This document shows positions 1 through 7,285 of a stretch of 30,458 nucleotides of DNA, one piece after another (the first letter of the stretch is position 1; each line of letters opens with the position of its first letter). The DNA is taken from the NCBI RefSeq assembly GCF_051961875.1, contig NZ_JBQCCV010000313.1, positions 1 through 30,458 of the forward strand. The letters are read 5' to 3'. Position numbers and translations under genes: made by a program. The notes beneath the pieces were generated by a model. The model was not told the DNA's origin. It did not search any database and saw only the letters and a program-made list of their open reading frames with translations. The DNA is from Intrasporangium_A sp051961875. GTDB lineage: Bacteria; Actinomycetota; Actinomycetes; Actinomycetales; Dermatophilaceae.

Positions 1-22
1 CCCGGAGGGCAACGACTTCTGC

Positions 23-227
23 CTCGACTGAGCCAAGCGGTGAGGACCCGAGTGAGGAACGAGCGAGGCCCGGAGCCGCGGTTCGGCTCAGGCGAGAGAA
101 GGGGCTCGACTGAGCCAAGCGGTGAGGACCCGAGTGAGGAACGAGCGAGGCCCGGAGCCGCGGTTCGGCTCAGGCGAGAAGGGGCTCGACTGAGCCAAGC
201 GGTGAGGACCCGAGCGAGGAACGAGCG
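23..227. repeat. Tandem direct repeat, 2.5 units of 80-82 bp, each with a hairpin
   Basis: Units begin at 23, 105 and 185. The first two are nearly identical and differ by a 2-bp indel (GAGAGAAGG against GAGAAGG); the third stops after about 43 bp with one T-to-C change. Each full unit opens with CTGAGCC (28-34) and closes with GGCTCAG (85-91), so the unit is bounded by an inverted repeat. Inside lies a 6-bp stem GAGCCG/CGGCTC with loop CGGTT (73-89, again 155-171). No convincing coding capacity. It lies directly upstream of the TfoX-domain gene. It could be a REP-like or MITE-like element; I cannot see whether copies occur elsewhere in the genome. Confidence 0.85.
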
Positions 228-229
228 GC

Positions 230-235
230 GATACT
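230..235 (+). promoter_or_regulatory. -10-like box of a putative leaderless promoter (TfoX-domain gene)
   Basis: GATACT ends 6 nt before the ATG at 242, the spacing of a leaderless start. No Shine-Dalgarno sequence is visible. No clear -35; that region would lie in the partial third repeat unit. Confidence 0.4.
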
Positions 236-241
236 GCCTGT

Positions 242-577
242 ATGGCGTATGACGAGGAGCTGGCGCACCGGATCCGTGAGCAGGTCCAGGATGTGCCGGG
301 GCTGACGGAGAAGCGGATGTTCGGCGGACTGGCCTTCCTCGTCGACGGGAACATGTCGGTCAGCGCGAGTGGGCAGGGCGGGCTGCTGCTCCGTATCGAT
401 CCCGCCGACACCGACGCCCTCGTCAGTGAGCCGCACGTGAGCCGTGCCGTGATGCAGGGCCGGGCGATGGACGGCTGGCTCCGCGTCGACGACGAGGCGA
501 TCACGAGCGACGAGGACCTGCGCCGTTGGATCGACGTCGGCGTCGCCTACGCGCGGTCGCTCCCCCCGAAACGCTGA
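242..577 (+). CDS. TfoX/Sxy N-terminal domain protein
   Basis: A 111-residue protein made of a single TfoX N-terminal domain (PF04993 type). The segment EKRMFGGLAFLVDGNM, about residues 21-36, is the family hallmark, followed by an alternating beta/alpha pattern to the C-terminus. In gamma-proteobacteria TfoX/Sxy is a competence regulator with an extra C-terminal domain. Actinobacterial single-domain versions of this length are common and of unknown function, so a competence role should not be assumed. The ATG at 242 is preceded by GATACT at the spacing expected of a leaderless transcript and has no ribosome binding site. The gene is alone: its 3' neighbour is convergent. Confidence 0.85.
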   Translation: MAYDEELAHRIREQVQDVPGLTEKRMFGGLAFLVDGNMSVSASGQGGLLLRIDPADTDALVSEPHVSRAVMQGRAMDGWLRVDDEAITSDEDLRRWIDVGVAYARSLPPKR

Positions 578-612
578 GAGAGGCGGCAGAGGATCCCCTC
601 GAGCGGCCGCGA

Positions 613-1125
613 TCAGTCCGCCGCGCTGAGCAGCCGTCCCGGCCGCTTCGGCGCGTCCGCCGCCCCGATGAGGTCGACGATGCCGTGGGTGTCGCCGTCG
701 GCCTCCCCGAGCTCGGCGGGCTTGATCCACTTGGCTTTTCGCGCCTCGCTCGCCAGCCGCAGTGCCGGGCGCTCGTCGAGCCGCACCCGGTATACGACGT
801 CGACCACCTGGCCCTCGGGATCGATCCGCACCGTGACGGGGTCGCCCGGGTCGATGTCGAGACCTATCTCCTCGGCCACCTCACGGCGCACCCCATCGCC
901 CGGGGACTCGCGGTGCTCGAGCAGCCCTCCGGGCAGGCTCCACCCCAGCCGGTGCGGCTGCCAGAGGAAGAGGACCTCGCCCTCGTGCTCGAGCACACAG
1001 ACGGCGCCGACGGTGTAGTTCGGCGCCCCGATCCGCACCGCGGCACGCCGCAGCGGGCTCGGGAGCTTTCGGAAGCCGACCAGCGCCGCGGTCCCGGCCT
1101 TGCGCCGGAGGGTGGCCTTGTCCAT
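613..1125 (-). CDS. NUDIX hydrolase
   Basis: About 170 residues with a complete Nudix box: G67, five residues, E73, seven residues, then REVAEEIGL at 81-89. The two glutamates E85 and E86 bind the divalent metal used to cleave a nucleoside diphosphate linked to another moiety. The substrate cannot be told from sequence; WSLPGGLLEH is typical of small broad-specificity pyrophosphohydrolases. I chose the ATG at 1125. An in-frame GTG at 1143 would add six residues and neither has a strong ribosome binding site. The gene converges on the TfoX-domain gene and lies downstream of the holin-like gene on the same strand, separated by a hairpin. Confidence 0.88.
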   Translation of the reverse strand: MDKATLRRKAGTAALVGFRKLPSPLRRAAVRIGAPNYTVGAVCVLEHEGEVLFLWQPHRLGWSLPGGLLEHRESPGDGVRREVAEEIGLDIDPGDPVTVRIDPEGQVVDVVYRVRLDERPALRLASEARKAKWIKPAELGEADGDTHGIVDLIGAADAPKRPGRLLSAAD

Positions 1126-1187
1126 GGGCTCACCCAACCACACCGCGTTGCAAGGCCAGCGGCGACTTCTGCCCCGGGCGCGCGCGA

Positions 1188-1210
1188 GCCCGCCCCCATC
1201 GGGAGCGGGC
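1188..1210 (-). terminator. GC-rich hairpin after the holin-like gene
   Basis: Arms GCCCGCCCCC (1188-1197) and GGGAGCGGGC (1201-1210) pair with one mismatch around a 3-nt loop. It lies just downstream of the stop of the minus-strand membrane gene at 1232. There is no T tract, as is usual for actinobacterial terminators. Confidence 0.45.
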
Positions 1211-1231
1211 CCAGCGGCATACGAACGGGTT

Positions 1232-1615
1232 TCAGTCCTTCGGGTTGAAGAAGCCGAGGATCATCGAGACGAACGTGATGACGAGCGAGCCGATGATCGC
1301 GTCCCAGAAGAAGTGGTCGACGTGGAAGGCCAGGTCGAACTTGCCGGCCACCCACGACGTCAGCTGGAGCATCAGCGCGTTGATGATGAAGACGAACAGC
1401 CCGAGCGTCAGGATGATGACGGGGAACGAGACGAGCTTCGCGACCGGGCGCACGAAGGCGTTGATGATCCCGAAGATGAGCGCCACGATCACGACGGTCC
1501 GCACGACCCACCACGTGTCGTGGCTCGATCCGAAGGTGATGCCCGGCACGAGCCAGGCGGCGATCCACAGGGCGATGCCGTTGATGACGGTCTTGATCGC
1601 GAAGTCGGCGAGCAT
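1232..1615 (-). CDS. Phage-holin-family small membrane protein (four TM segments)
   Basis: A 127-130 residue protein with four hydrophobic segments, roughly residues 8-25, 38-60, 66-92 and 105-125. Motifs such as INAFVRPVAKLVSFPVII and the pattern of turns match the four-TM superfamily IV holin-like membrane proteins (PF04020, YvlD-like), which are chromosomal in many bacteria and not proof of a phage. Function unknown. Two ATGs compete: 1624 has GGAAGG directly abutting it, while 1615 sits 9 nt from the same GGAAGG, so 1615 is the better start. It follows the phosphofructokinase gene by about 40-50 nt and is probably co-transcribed with it. Confidence 0.82.
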   Translation of the reverse strand: MLADFAIKTVINGIALWIAAWLVPGITFGSSHDTWWVVRTVVIVALIFGIINAFVRPVAKLVSFPVIILTLGLFVFIINALMLQLTSWVAGKFDLAFHVDHFFWDAIIGSLVITFVSMILGFFNPKD

Positions 1616-1662
1616 GTCCGTCATCCTTCCACGGGAAGCCGCTGCGCCATGGGAAGTCGGCC

Positions 1663-2727
1663 CTACTCGGGGATGCCGGGGTGGTCGTCGCCCGGCAGCC
1701 GCGGCTGGAACATCGTGTTGAGGCGGAGCAGGTCGGGCGCCACCGTCTTCAGCGAGCCGATCGCGTCCTTGACCGGCACCCGGCCGATCCGGCCCTGCTG
1801 GAGCGCGACCATCTCGCCCCAGGCGCCGTCGAGCGCGGCCTCGACAGCGGCGACGCCGAACCGGGTCCCGAGCACCCGGTCGAAGGCGACCGGGGACCCG
1901 CCGCGCTGGATGTGCCCGAGCACGGTCGTCCGGGTCTCGATACCGGTGCGGCCGTGGATCTCGCGCTCGAGGATGTGCCCGATGCCGCCGAGGACCTTGT
2001 GGCCGTAGCTGTCGACCTCCGGCTCAGGGATCTGGAAGGTGCCGGGCTTCGGCAGGGCGCCCTCGGCGACGACGATGATCGTGGCGTAGCGGCCCTTGCG
2101 GTGCCGGCCGACGATGCGCTCGCAGACCTCCTCGATGTCGAAGGGCTCCTCGGGCGTGAGCGTCATCGCCGCGCCGCCGGCGAGACCGGACCAGATCGCG
2201 ATGTGCCCGACGTGCCGGCCCATGACCTCGACGACGAGGACGCGGTGGTGCGACTCGGCGGTCGTGTGGAGGCGGTCGATCGCGTCCGTGCAGATCTGGA
2301 CGGCGGTCTGGAACCCGAACGTCATCTCGGTCAGCTGGATGTCGTTGTCGATGGTCTTGGGGACCCCGATGACCGGGAAGCCGTTCTGGTGCAGCTCGTT
2401 GACGACTCCCATCGAGCCCTCGCCGCCGACCGCGATGATCGCGTCGAGCCCATGCCGGTCGTAGGCCTTGCGCACGAGCTTGAGGCCGTCCTCTCGCGCG
2501 AACGGCTGGTCGCGGGAGGTCCCGAGGATCGTGCCGCCCCGGGGGAGGATGCCGCGGCACACCTCGACGTCGAGCGGCTCGTAGTCGTCCTCCATCACGC
2601 CGCGCCAAGCGTTGCGGAAGCCGATGACCGTGCTGTCGTAGGTGACCTCGGCGGCGCGAACCGCGCCGCGGATGACGGCGTTGAGGCCGGGGCAGTCCCC
2701 GCCTCCGGTGAGGATCCCGATGCGCAT
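1663..2727 (-). CDS. pfkA: 6-phosphofructokinase
   Basis: A 354-residue phosphofructokinase, the committing step of glycolysis (fructose 6-phosphate to fructose 1,6-bisphosphate). The N-terminal TGGGDCPGLNAVIRG loop binds the phosphoryl donor. GGEGS at 101-105 and VPKTIDND at 122-129 form the donor/catalytic site with D127 as general base. MGRHVGHIA and the HIQRGGSP segment contact the sugar phosphate. Gly104 with Lys124 (numbering happens to match E. coli) is the combination of ATP-dependent actinobacterial enzymes; PPi-dependent forms have Asp104 with Lys124. That assignment is from family knowledge. Start ATG at 2727 begins the conserved MRIGILTGGGD; an upstream in-frame GTG at 2781 would add 18 non-conserved residues. 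It is divergent from the aminotransferase gene. Confidence 0.95.
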   Translation of the reverse strand: MRIGILTGGGDCPGLNAVIRGAVRAAEVTYDSTVIGFRNAWRGVMEDDYEPLDVEVCRGILPRGGTILGTSRDQPFAREDGLKLVRKAYDRHGLDAIIAVGGEGSMGVVNELHQNGFPVIGVPKTIDNDIQLTEMTFGFQTAVQICTDAIDRLHTTAESHHRVLVVEVMGRHVGHIAIWSGLAGGAAMTLTPEEPFDIEEVCERIVGRHRKGRYATIIVVAEGALPKPGTFQIPEPEVDSYGHKVLGGIGHILEREIHGRTGIETRTTVLGHIQRGGSPVAFDRVLGTRFGVAAVEAALDGAWGEMVALQQGRIGRVPVKDAIGSLKTVAPDLLRLNTMFQPRLPGDDHPGIPE

Positions 2728-2876
2728 GGGCAGGTCTTTCGTGAGTGGTGCGTGGCTCAGGTGTCGGGGCAGCACTGACACGACACTGCGAGCCTAGTCA
2801 CAAGCGCTGGTATGCCGCTGGGGCCGTCGGTGTGCGAGTGCGCTCCCGCTCCGCTCGGGTCTCGCCCGTCGATGTC

Positions 2877-2882
2877 TATTGT
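2877..2882 (+). promoter_or_regulatory. -10-like box of a putative leaderless promoter (aminotransferase)
   Basis: TATTGT, a good TAnnnT box, ends 7 nt before the ATG at 2890. No ribosome binding site lies between them and no clear -35 is visible. Confidence 0.45.
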
Positions 2883-2889
2883 TGCGGCT

Positions 2890-3981
2890 ATGACCGATGC
2901 CCCCTCGCCGCGTCCCGTCCGCCTGCGTGAGGTCCTGGCGCAGATGCCTGACTACAAGCCGGGCAAACCGGCGTCGGCGCCGCCGGGGATGACGGCCTAC
3001 AAGCTGTCCTCCAACGAGAACCCCTATGGCCCGCTCCCGTCGGTGCTCAAGGCGGTCGACGAGGCGGCAGCGACGATCAACCGCTACCCCGACATGGCGG
3101 TCACGGCACTGACCCAGCGGCTCGCGGAGGCCCTCGAGGTGCCGGCCGATTGCGTCGCCACGGGCACCGGCTCGGTCGCCGTCCTCGCCCAGATCGTGCA
3201 GGCTGCCTGCGACGCCGGAGACGAGGTCGTCTTCGCGTGGCGCTCCTTCGAGGCCTACCCTATCGTGACCCAGCTCGCCGGCGCGAAGCCGGTCATGGTC
3301 GGTCTCGACGCGGACGCCCGGCACCGGCTCGACGCCATGGCGGCCGCCATCACCGACCGCACCCGCGTCGTGCTCGTCTGCACGCCCAACAACCCCACCG
3401 GACCGGCCGTGCGCACGGACGAGCTCGAGCGCTTCCTGGCCTCGGTGCCGGACGACGTGGTCGTGGTCATCGACGAGGCCTACGTCGAGTTCGTCCGCGA
3501 TCCCGAGGCGGTCAAGGGCCTCGAGATGTGGGCCCGACACCCGAATGTCGTTGTCCTGCGGACGTTCTCAAAAGCGTACGGCCTGGCCGGGCTCCGGGTC
3601 GGGTTCGCCGTCGCGCACCCCCCGGTCGCCGCCGCCATCCGCAAGACGGCGACGCCGTTCGGCGTCAACTCGCTCGCGCAGGTGGCCGCGATCGCCTCGC
3701 TCGACGCGGTCGACGAGCTGACCGAGCGGGTGGCGTCGATCGTCGCCGAGCGCAACCGCGTGGTGCAGTGCCTCGCCGACCAGGGCTGGAAGCTGCCCCA
3801 GACCGACGCGAACTTCGTCTGGTTCCCCCTCGGTGAGGAGTCGTCCGTGTTCACGGCGGCGTGCGAGGCGGCCGGGCTCATGGTCCGGCAGTACGGCGAC
3901 GACGGCGTGCGGGTCACGATCGGCGAGCCGGAGGCCAACACCCGGCTGCTCGACGTCGCGGAGAAGTTCGGCCCCCGCTGA
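2890..3981 (+). CDS. pat: Histidinol-phosphate / aromatic amino acid aminotransferase (HisC/Pat family)
   Basis: A 363-residue class I/II PLP aminotransferase. SNENPYGPLP (41-50) is the N-terminal substrate loop, NPTG (168-171), D195 and Y198 hold the cofactor, and FSKAYGLAGLRVGF carries the PLP lysine K228 and R236. The segment FAWRSFEAYP (115-124) is typical of the actinobacterial HisC2/Pat branch, which transaminates aromatic 2-oxoacids as well as or instead of histidinol phosphate. No other his genes are nearby, which favours the aromatic role, but HisC activity cannot be excluded. The start is ATG 2890: the longer frame upstream is not conserved and TATTGT sits at leaderless distance. 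The VOC gene follows after 26 nt. Confidence 0.9.
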   Translation: MTDAPSPRPVRLREVLAQMPDYKPGKPASAPPGMTAYKLSSNENPYGPLPSVLKAVDEAAATINRYPDMAVTALTQRLAEALEVPADCVATGTGSVAVLAQIVQAACDAGDEVVFAWRSFEAYPIVTQLAGAKPVMVGLDADARHRLDAMAAAITDRTRVVLVCTPNNPTGPAVRTDELERFLASVPDDVVVVIDEAYVEFVRDPEAVKGLEMWARHPNVVVLRTFSKAYGLAGLRVGFAVAHPPVAAAIRKTATPFGVNSLAQVAAIASLDAVDELTERVASIVAERNRVVQCLADQGWKLPQTDANFVWFPLGEESSVFTAACEAAGLMVRQYGDDGVRVTIGEPEANTRLLDVAEKFGPR

Positions 3982-3995
3982 GCCCGCCACCCGCC

Positions 3996-4001
3996 TACCG
4001 T
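3996..4001 (+). promoter_or_regulatory. -10-like box of a putative leaderless promoter (VOC gene)
   Basis: TACCGT followed by exactly 6 nt and then ATG 4008. It lies in the 26-nt gap after the aminotransferase, so the VOC gene may have its own transcript despite looking like an operon partner. Confidence 0.4.
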
Positions 4002-4007
4002 GGGCGG

Positions 4008-4409
4008 ATGGACATGAAGCTCGAGCTCGTGGCTGTGCCGGTGGCGGACGTCGACCGGGCCAAGGACTTCTACGTGGAGCAGGCCGGGTTCGTCCTCGAC
4101 CACGATCACACCGTGAGTGACGACGTCCGCTTCGTCCAGCTCACCCCGCCGGGATCGGCCTGCTCGATCGCGATCGGCAAGGGGCTGACGGGGATGGCGC
4201 CGGGCTCCCTGGACAACCTGCAGATGGTGGTGGCCGACGCCGAGGCGGCTCGCGCCGAGCTGGCCGGCCGGGGCGTCGACGCCTCGGAGGTCGACGTCCA
4301 GCCGTGGGGCAAGTTCGTGCGCTTCGCCGACCCGGACGGCAACCGGTGGAGCCTGCAGGAGCTGCCGGCGTGGTCCGCGGCTGCTCGCGGCGTCGACCCC
4401 GACGCCTGA
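4008..4409 (+). CDS. VOC superfamily (glyoxalase/dioxygenase-fold) protein
   Basis: A 133-residue vicinal-oxygen-chelate protein with two beta-alpha-beta-beta-beta modules. The first starts at MKLELVAVPVADVDRAKDFYVEQAGF and the second at DNLQMVVADAEAARAELAGRG. It ends with WGKFVRFADPDGNRWSLQEL, the classic C-terminal signature. The canonical metal ligands are only partly evident, so it may be a glyoxalase-like enzyme or a drug/ligand-binding protein. Substrate unknown. ATG 4008 is chosen because TACCGT lies 6 nt upstream; ATG 4014 is an alternative. It lies 26 nt after the aminotransferase, and the AAA ATPase follows after 108 nt. Confidence 0.87.
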   Translation: MDMKLELVAVPVADVDRAKDFYVEQAGFVLDHDHTVSDDVRFVQLTPPGSACSIAIGKGLTGMAPGSLDNLQMVVADAEAARAELAGRGVDASEVDVQPWGKFVRFADPDGNRWSLQELPAWSAAARGVDPDA

Positions 4410-4505
4410 CGCGACTCCTCGGCGAGCCGGCGCGCCCACCGGCCGGTCTGTCCCGTAGGCGGCGACGAGCGGAGTGACGGGGCGCGCGGTGTCGGCAGGG
4501 CGGCA

Positions 4506-4511
4506 TACGGT
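4506..4511 (+). promoter_or_regulatory. -10-like box of a putative leaderless promoter (AAA ATPase), overlapping a CGGCATAC motif
   Basis: TACGGT, 6 nt before ATG 4518. Its first three bases are the end of a CGGCATAC octamer (4501-4508), the only clear case here where that dispersed motif coincides with a promoter box. Confidence 0.4.
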
Positions 4512-4517
4512 CTGGGC

Positions 4518-5804
4518 ATGCTCACGTCCGTGGCCGTCTCGGGCTACCGCTCCCTGCGCGACGTCGTCGTGCCGCTCCACGGCCTCGACGTGGTCACGGG
4601 CGCGAACGGCTCGGGCAAGTCGAGCCTCTATCGCTCGCTGCGCCTGCTCGCCGGGTGCGGTCGCGGTGACGTCGTCGGCACGCTCGCCCGCGAGGGCGGG
4701 CTGCAGTCCGCCCTCTGGGCGGGGCCGGCCAGTCTCGACGGGGCCCGCAAGCGGGGGTATGCCGCCCAGGGCCTCGTGCGCAAGGGGCCGATCGGCCTGC
4801 GGCTCGGTTTCGCCACGGAGGAGTTCGGTTACCTCGTGGACCTGGGCCTCCCGCAACAGACCTCCGGGGGCGAGGACTCGGCGTTCCTCCGGGACCCGGA
4901 GATCAAGCGCGAGGTGGTCTGGGCCGGGTCGGTGATGCGGCCCGGGGCCGTTCTCGTCCGGCGCAGATGGTCCGTCGTCGAGACCCGCGCCTCGGCGGCC
5001 GGGGACTGGGACGCCGGGTGGGACGACGACTGGGAGTCGGATCCTCCTGAAGGCAACGGCCGGCGCGCCGGTGGCCGGTCGAGGGGGTGGACCGAGCTGA
5101 CCCGGTCGCTGCGGCCGTGGGAGTCGATGCTCACCGAGCTCGCCGACCCGGAGCGGGCGCCGGAGCTGCTCCGGGTCCGCCGGATGATCGCGGGCTGGCG
5201 CTTCTACGACTCGTTCCGCGCCGATCCCGCGGCGCCGGCCCGTCAGACGCAGATCGGCACCCGGACCCCGGTGCTCGCCGACGACGGTTCGGACCTGGCC
5301 GCGGCCCTCCAGACGATCCGCGAGAACGGCCAGCCCGGGCTCGACGCCGCCATCGCGGACGCGTTCGACGGGGCGGTCCTCGACGTGACGGTCACCGACG
5401 GGCGTTTCGACGTGGAGCTGCACCAGCCCGGCATGCTGCGGCCCCTGCGGGCGGCCGAGCTCTCCGAGGGGACGCTGCGCTACCTCTGCCTCGTGGCCGC
5501 GCTGCTCAGTGCCGACCGCCCACCGCTGCTCGTCCTCAACGAGCCCGAGACCTCGCTGCACCCCGAGCTGCTGCCCCCACTCGGCCGGCTCATCCGGTCC
5601 GCGGCCGAGACCTCGCAGGTGATGGTCGTCTCCCACTCGGACGCCCTGATCCGCGAGCTGGGCGTCGCGGACGACGACGGGGCCCCGGTGGGGCTGGGCT
5701 CACCCGCCCGGCGCCTCACGCTGGTCAAGGACCTCGGTGAGACGTTCGTGGAGGGGCAGGGCCTGCTCACGACGCCGCCCTGGAGCTGGGGCAGCCGCCG
5801 CTGA
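4518..5804 (+). CDS. AAA family ATPase (ABC/SMC-type, predicted ATPase)
   Basis: A 428-residue ATPase with an ABC/RecF-like head. Walker A is GANGSGKSS (28-36); an ABC-like signature LSEGTLRYL starts at 315; Walker B is LLVLNEPE (337-344) with its catalytic acidic residue; the switch histidine is H373 in VVSHSD. The N-terminus MLTSVAVSGYRSLRDVVVPL is the usual first strand of this group (COG4637-like). A Trp/Asp/Gly-rich low-complexity stretch lies around 155-180. There is no fused nuclease domain and no nuclease, protease or toxin gene beside it, so an OLD/Gabija-type defence role is not supported. It has its own leaderless-type promoter and a hairpin after its stop. Confidence 0.85.
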   Translation: MLTSVAVSGYRSLRDVVVPLHGLDVVTGANGSGKSSLYRSLRLLAGCGRGDVVGTLAREGGLQSALWAGPASLDGARKRGYAAQGLVRKGPIGLRLGFATEEFGYLVDLGLPQQTSGGEDSAFLRDPEIKREVVWAGSVMRPGAVLVRRRWSVVETRASAAGDWDAGWDDDWESDPPEGNGRRAGGRSRGWTELTRSLRPWESMLTELADPERAPELLRVRRMIAGWRFYDSFRADPAAPARQTQIGTRTPVLADDGSDLAAALQTIRENGQPGLDAAIADAFDGAVLDVTVTDGRFDVELHQPGMLRPLRAAELSEGTLRYLCLVAALLSADRPPLLVLNEPETSLHPELLPPLGRLIRSAAETSQVMVVSHSDALIRELGVADDDGAPVGLGSPARRLTLVKDLGETFVEGQGLLTTPPWSWGSRR

Positions 5805-5843
5805 GCGGTGACCACTCGTCCAGCCGGCAGCCATTCTCCGGGG

Positions 5844-5870
5844 ACCGGCCTCACGGGTCCTGTGACCGGT
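5844..5870 (+). terminator. Compound hairpin after the AAA ATPase
   Basis: Outer arms ACCGG (5844-5848) and CCGGT (5866-5870) enclose an inner stem TCACG/TGTGA (with one G-T pair) around loop GGTCC. It lies 40 nt after the stop; no T tract. Confidence 0.4.
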
Positions 5871-6120
5871 GGGGTTGACTGCTCACTCGACGGATGCGGC
5901 CCCGCTGGGAGGAGGCGAGCGAACGGGGCTGCTGAGCGGCATACGTGCTCCTTGCGTCCCGCATTGTGAGATTGGCGAGGGCCTCAGGTAAGTTGCGCTT
6001 CAGGACACCGCATGTGGCCGCCGTCACCCTCGACGACCACCTGTGCACCACCTGCCGCCGGGCTGATCCCCGACGGTGGCCCGAGCAAAAGCCGGCCGGC
6101 GGGCCGGTGGAGGAGCCCTA
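5871..6120 (+). promoter_or_regulatory. Non-coding leader upstream of the oxoacid dehydrogenase operon
   Basis: The gene-free stretch is 5805-6120. Besides the hairpin at 5844-5870 it holds the decamer TCGAGTGAGC on the minus strand (5881-5890), shared with two other upstream regions, and a CGGCATAC octamer (5937-5944). A weak promoter candidate is TTGTGA (5964-5969), a 19-nt spacer, and TAAGTT (5989-5994). GGAGGAG follows just before the GTG start at 6121. In other actinobacteria such operons are often controlled by an Lrp-type regulator; no regulator gene lies here and I see no clear Lrp dyad. Confidence 0.35.
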
Positions 6121-7284
6121 GTGAGCGACAACGACGTCGTCAAGCAGCCCGCCTCGGCGAGCGCGACGATCCAGAACGCCGACGGCGGCCCGGAGATGAT
6201 CCAGCTGCTGACGCCCGAAGGGGAGCGACGCTCCCACCCCGACTACGACAAGTACGTCGCGGACCTGACCCCCGACGAGCTGCGCAGCTTCTATCGCGAC
6301 CTCGTCCTCATCCGGCGCCTCGACGCCGAGGGCTACGCCCTCCAGCGGCAGGGCGAGCTCGGGCTGTGGCCGAGCCTGCTCGGCCAGGAGGCCGCCCAGG
6401 TCGGCTCCGGCCGCGCCCTGCGATCGCACGACATGTGCTTCCCGACCTACCGCGAGCACGGCGTCGGTTTCGTGCGGGGCATGGACCCGCAGAGCTCGCT
6501 GCAGCTGTTCCGCGGGGTGAGCCAGGGCGGCTGGGACCCCAAGGAGCACAACTTCCACCTCTACACGATCGTCATCGGCGCCCAGACGCTCCACGCGACG
6601 GGCTACGCCATGGGAGTCAAGATGGACGGCAACGTCGGGACGGGCGACCCCGACCGCGACACCGCCGTCATCTGCTACTTCGGTGACGGTGCCACCTCGC
6701 AGGGTGACGTCAACGAGGCCTTCGTCTACGCGGCGAGCTTCGACGCCCCGGTCGTCTTCTTCTGCCAGAACAACCAGTGGGCCATCTCGGAGCCGGTCTC
6801 GAAGCAGACCCGCATCCCGCTCTACCAGCGCGCCCGCGGCTTCGGCTTCCCGGGCGTGCGCGTCGACGGCAACGACATCCTGGCCACCTACGCCGTGACC
6901 AAGCACTGCCTCGACGAGGCCCGCAACGGCAACGGGCCGCTCCTCATCGAGGCGTACACCTACCGGATGGGCGCCCACACGACGGCCGACGACCCGACCA
7001 AGTACCGCGTCTCGGCGGAGGTCGAGCAGTGGAAGCTGCGCGACCCGATCCTGCGGCTCAAGACCTACCTCGCGCACGAGGGGATGGCCGACGAGGCGTT
7101 CTTCCAGAGCGTCGACGAGGAGGCCGACGGCTTCGCGCACGAGCTGCGCGAGGGCTGCATCACCATGGAGACCATGCCCGGCGAGACCATGTGGGACCAC
7201 GTCTACGCGGAGGACCACCCGGTCATGGAGGCGGAGCGTGCCGCCTATCTCGAGTACCAGGCGAGCTTCGAGGGGGCGAACTGA
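6121..7284 (+). CDS. bkdA: 2-oxoacid dehydrogenase E1 component, alpha subunit (branched-chain type likely)
   Basis: A 387-residue thiamine-diphosphate E1-alpha subunit that decarboxylates a 2-oxoacid and passes the acyl group to lipoyl-E2. The ThDP motif starts at GDG 188-190 and ends at NN 217-218; YTIVIGAQTLHATGYAMG is also characteristic. The start is GTG 6121, supported by GGAGGAG about 7 nt upstream and by the family N-terminus. E1-beta begins one base after its stop. Family knowledge: most actinobacteria use the homodimeric AceE E1 for pyruvate, so a separate alpha/beta E1 in such an operon is usually the branched-chain enzyme. Pyruvate specificity (pdhA) cannot be excluded from sequence. 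Confidence 0.88.
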   Translation: MSDNDVVKQPASASATIQNADGGPEMIQLLTPEGERRSHPDYDKYVADLTPDELRSFYRDLVLIRRLDAEGYALQRQGELGLWPSLLGQEAAQVGSGRALRSHDMCFPTYREHGVGFVRGMDPQSSLQLFRGVSQGGWDPKEHNFHLYTIVIGAQTLHATGYAMGVKMDGNVGTGDPDRDTAVICYFGDGATSQGDVNEAFVYAASFDAPVVFFCQNNQWAISEPVSKQTRIPLYQRARGFGFPGVRVDGNDILATYAVTKHCLDEARNGNGPLLIEAYTYRMGAHTTADDPTKYRVSAEVEQWKLRDPILRLKTYLAHEGMADEAFFQSVDEEADGFAHELREGCITMETMPGETMWDHVYAEDHPVMEAERAAYLEYQASFEGAN

Positions 7285-7285
7285 G

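Noticed and set aside
1232..1615. Holin-like gene as evidence of a prophage
   Set aside because: This four-TM family is widespread on bacterial chromosomes; no endolysin, capsid, integrase or att site is nearby.
3480..5636. A very long open frame on the minus strand (718 codons) opposite the aminotransferase, VOC and AAA genes
   Set aside because: It is antisense to three well-supported genes, has low-complexity Arg/Gly/Pro/Val composition and no recognisable domain. High GC removes stop codons and makes such frames common.
4518..5804. AAA ATPase as part of a phage-defence system (OLD/Gabija-like)
   Set aside because: There is no TOPRIM domain, UvrD-like helicase, nuclease or toxin in or beside the gene; neighbours are metabolic.
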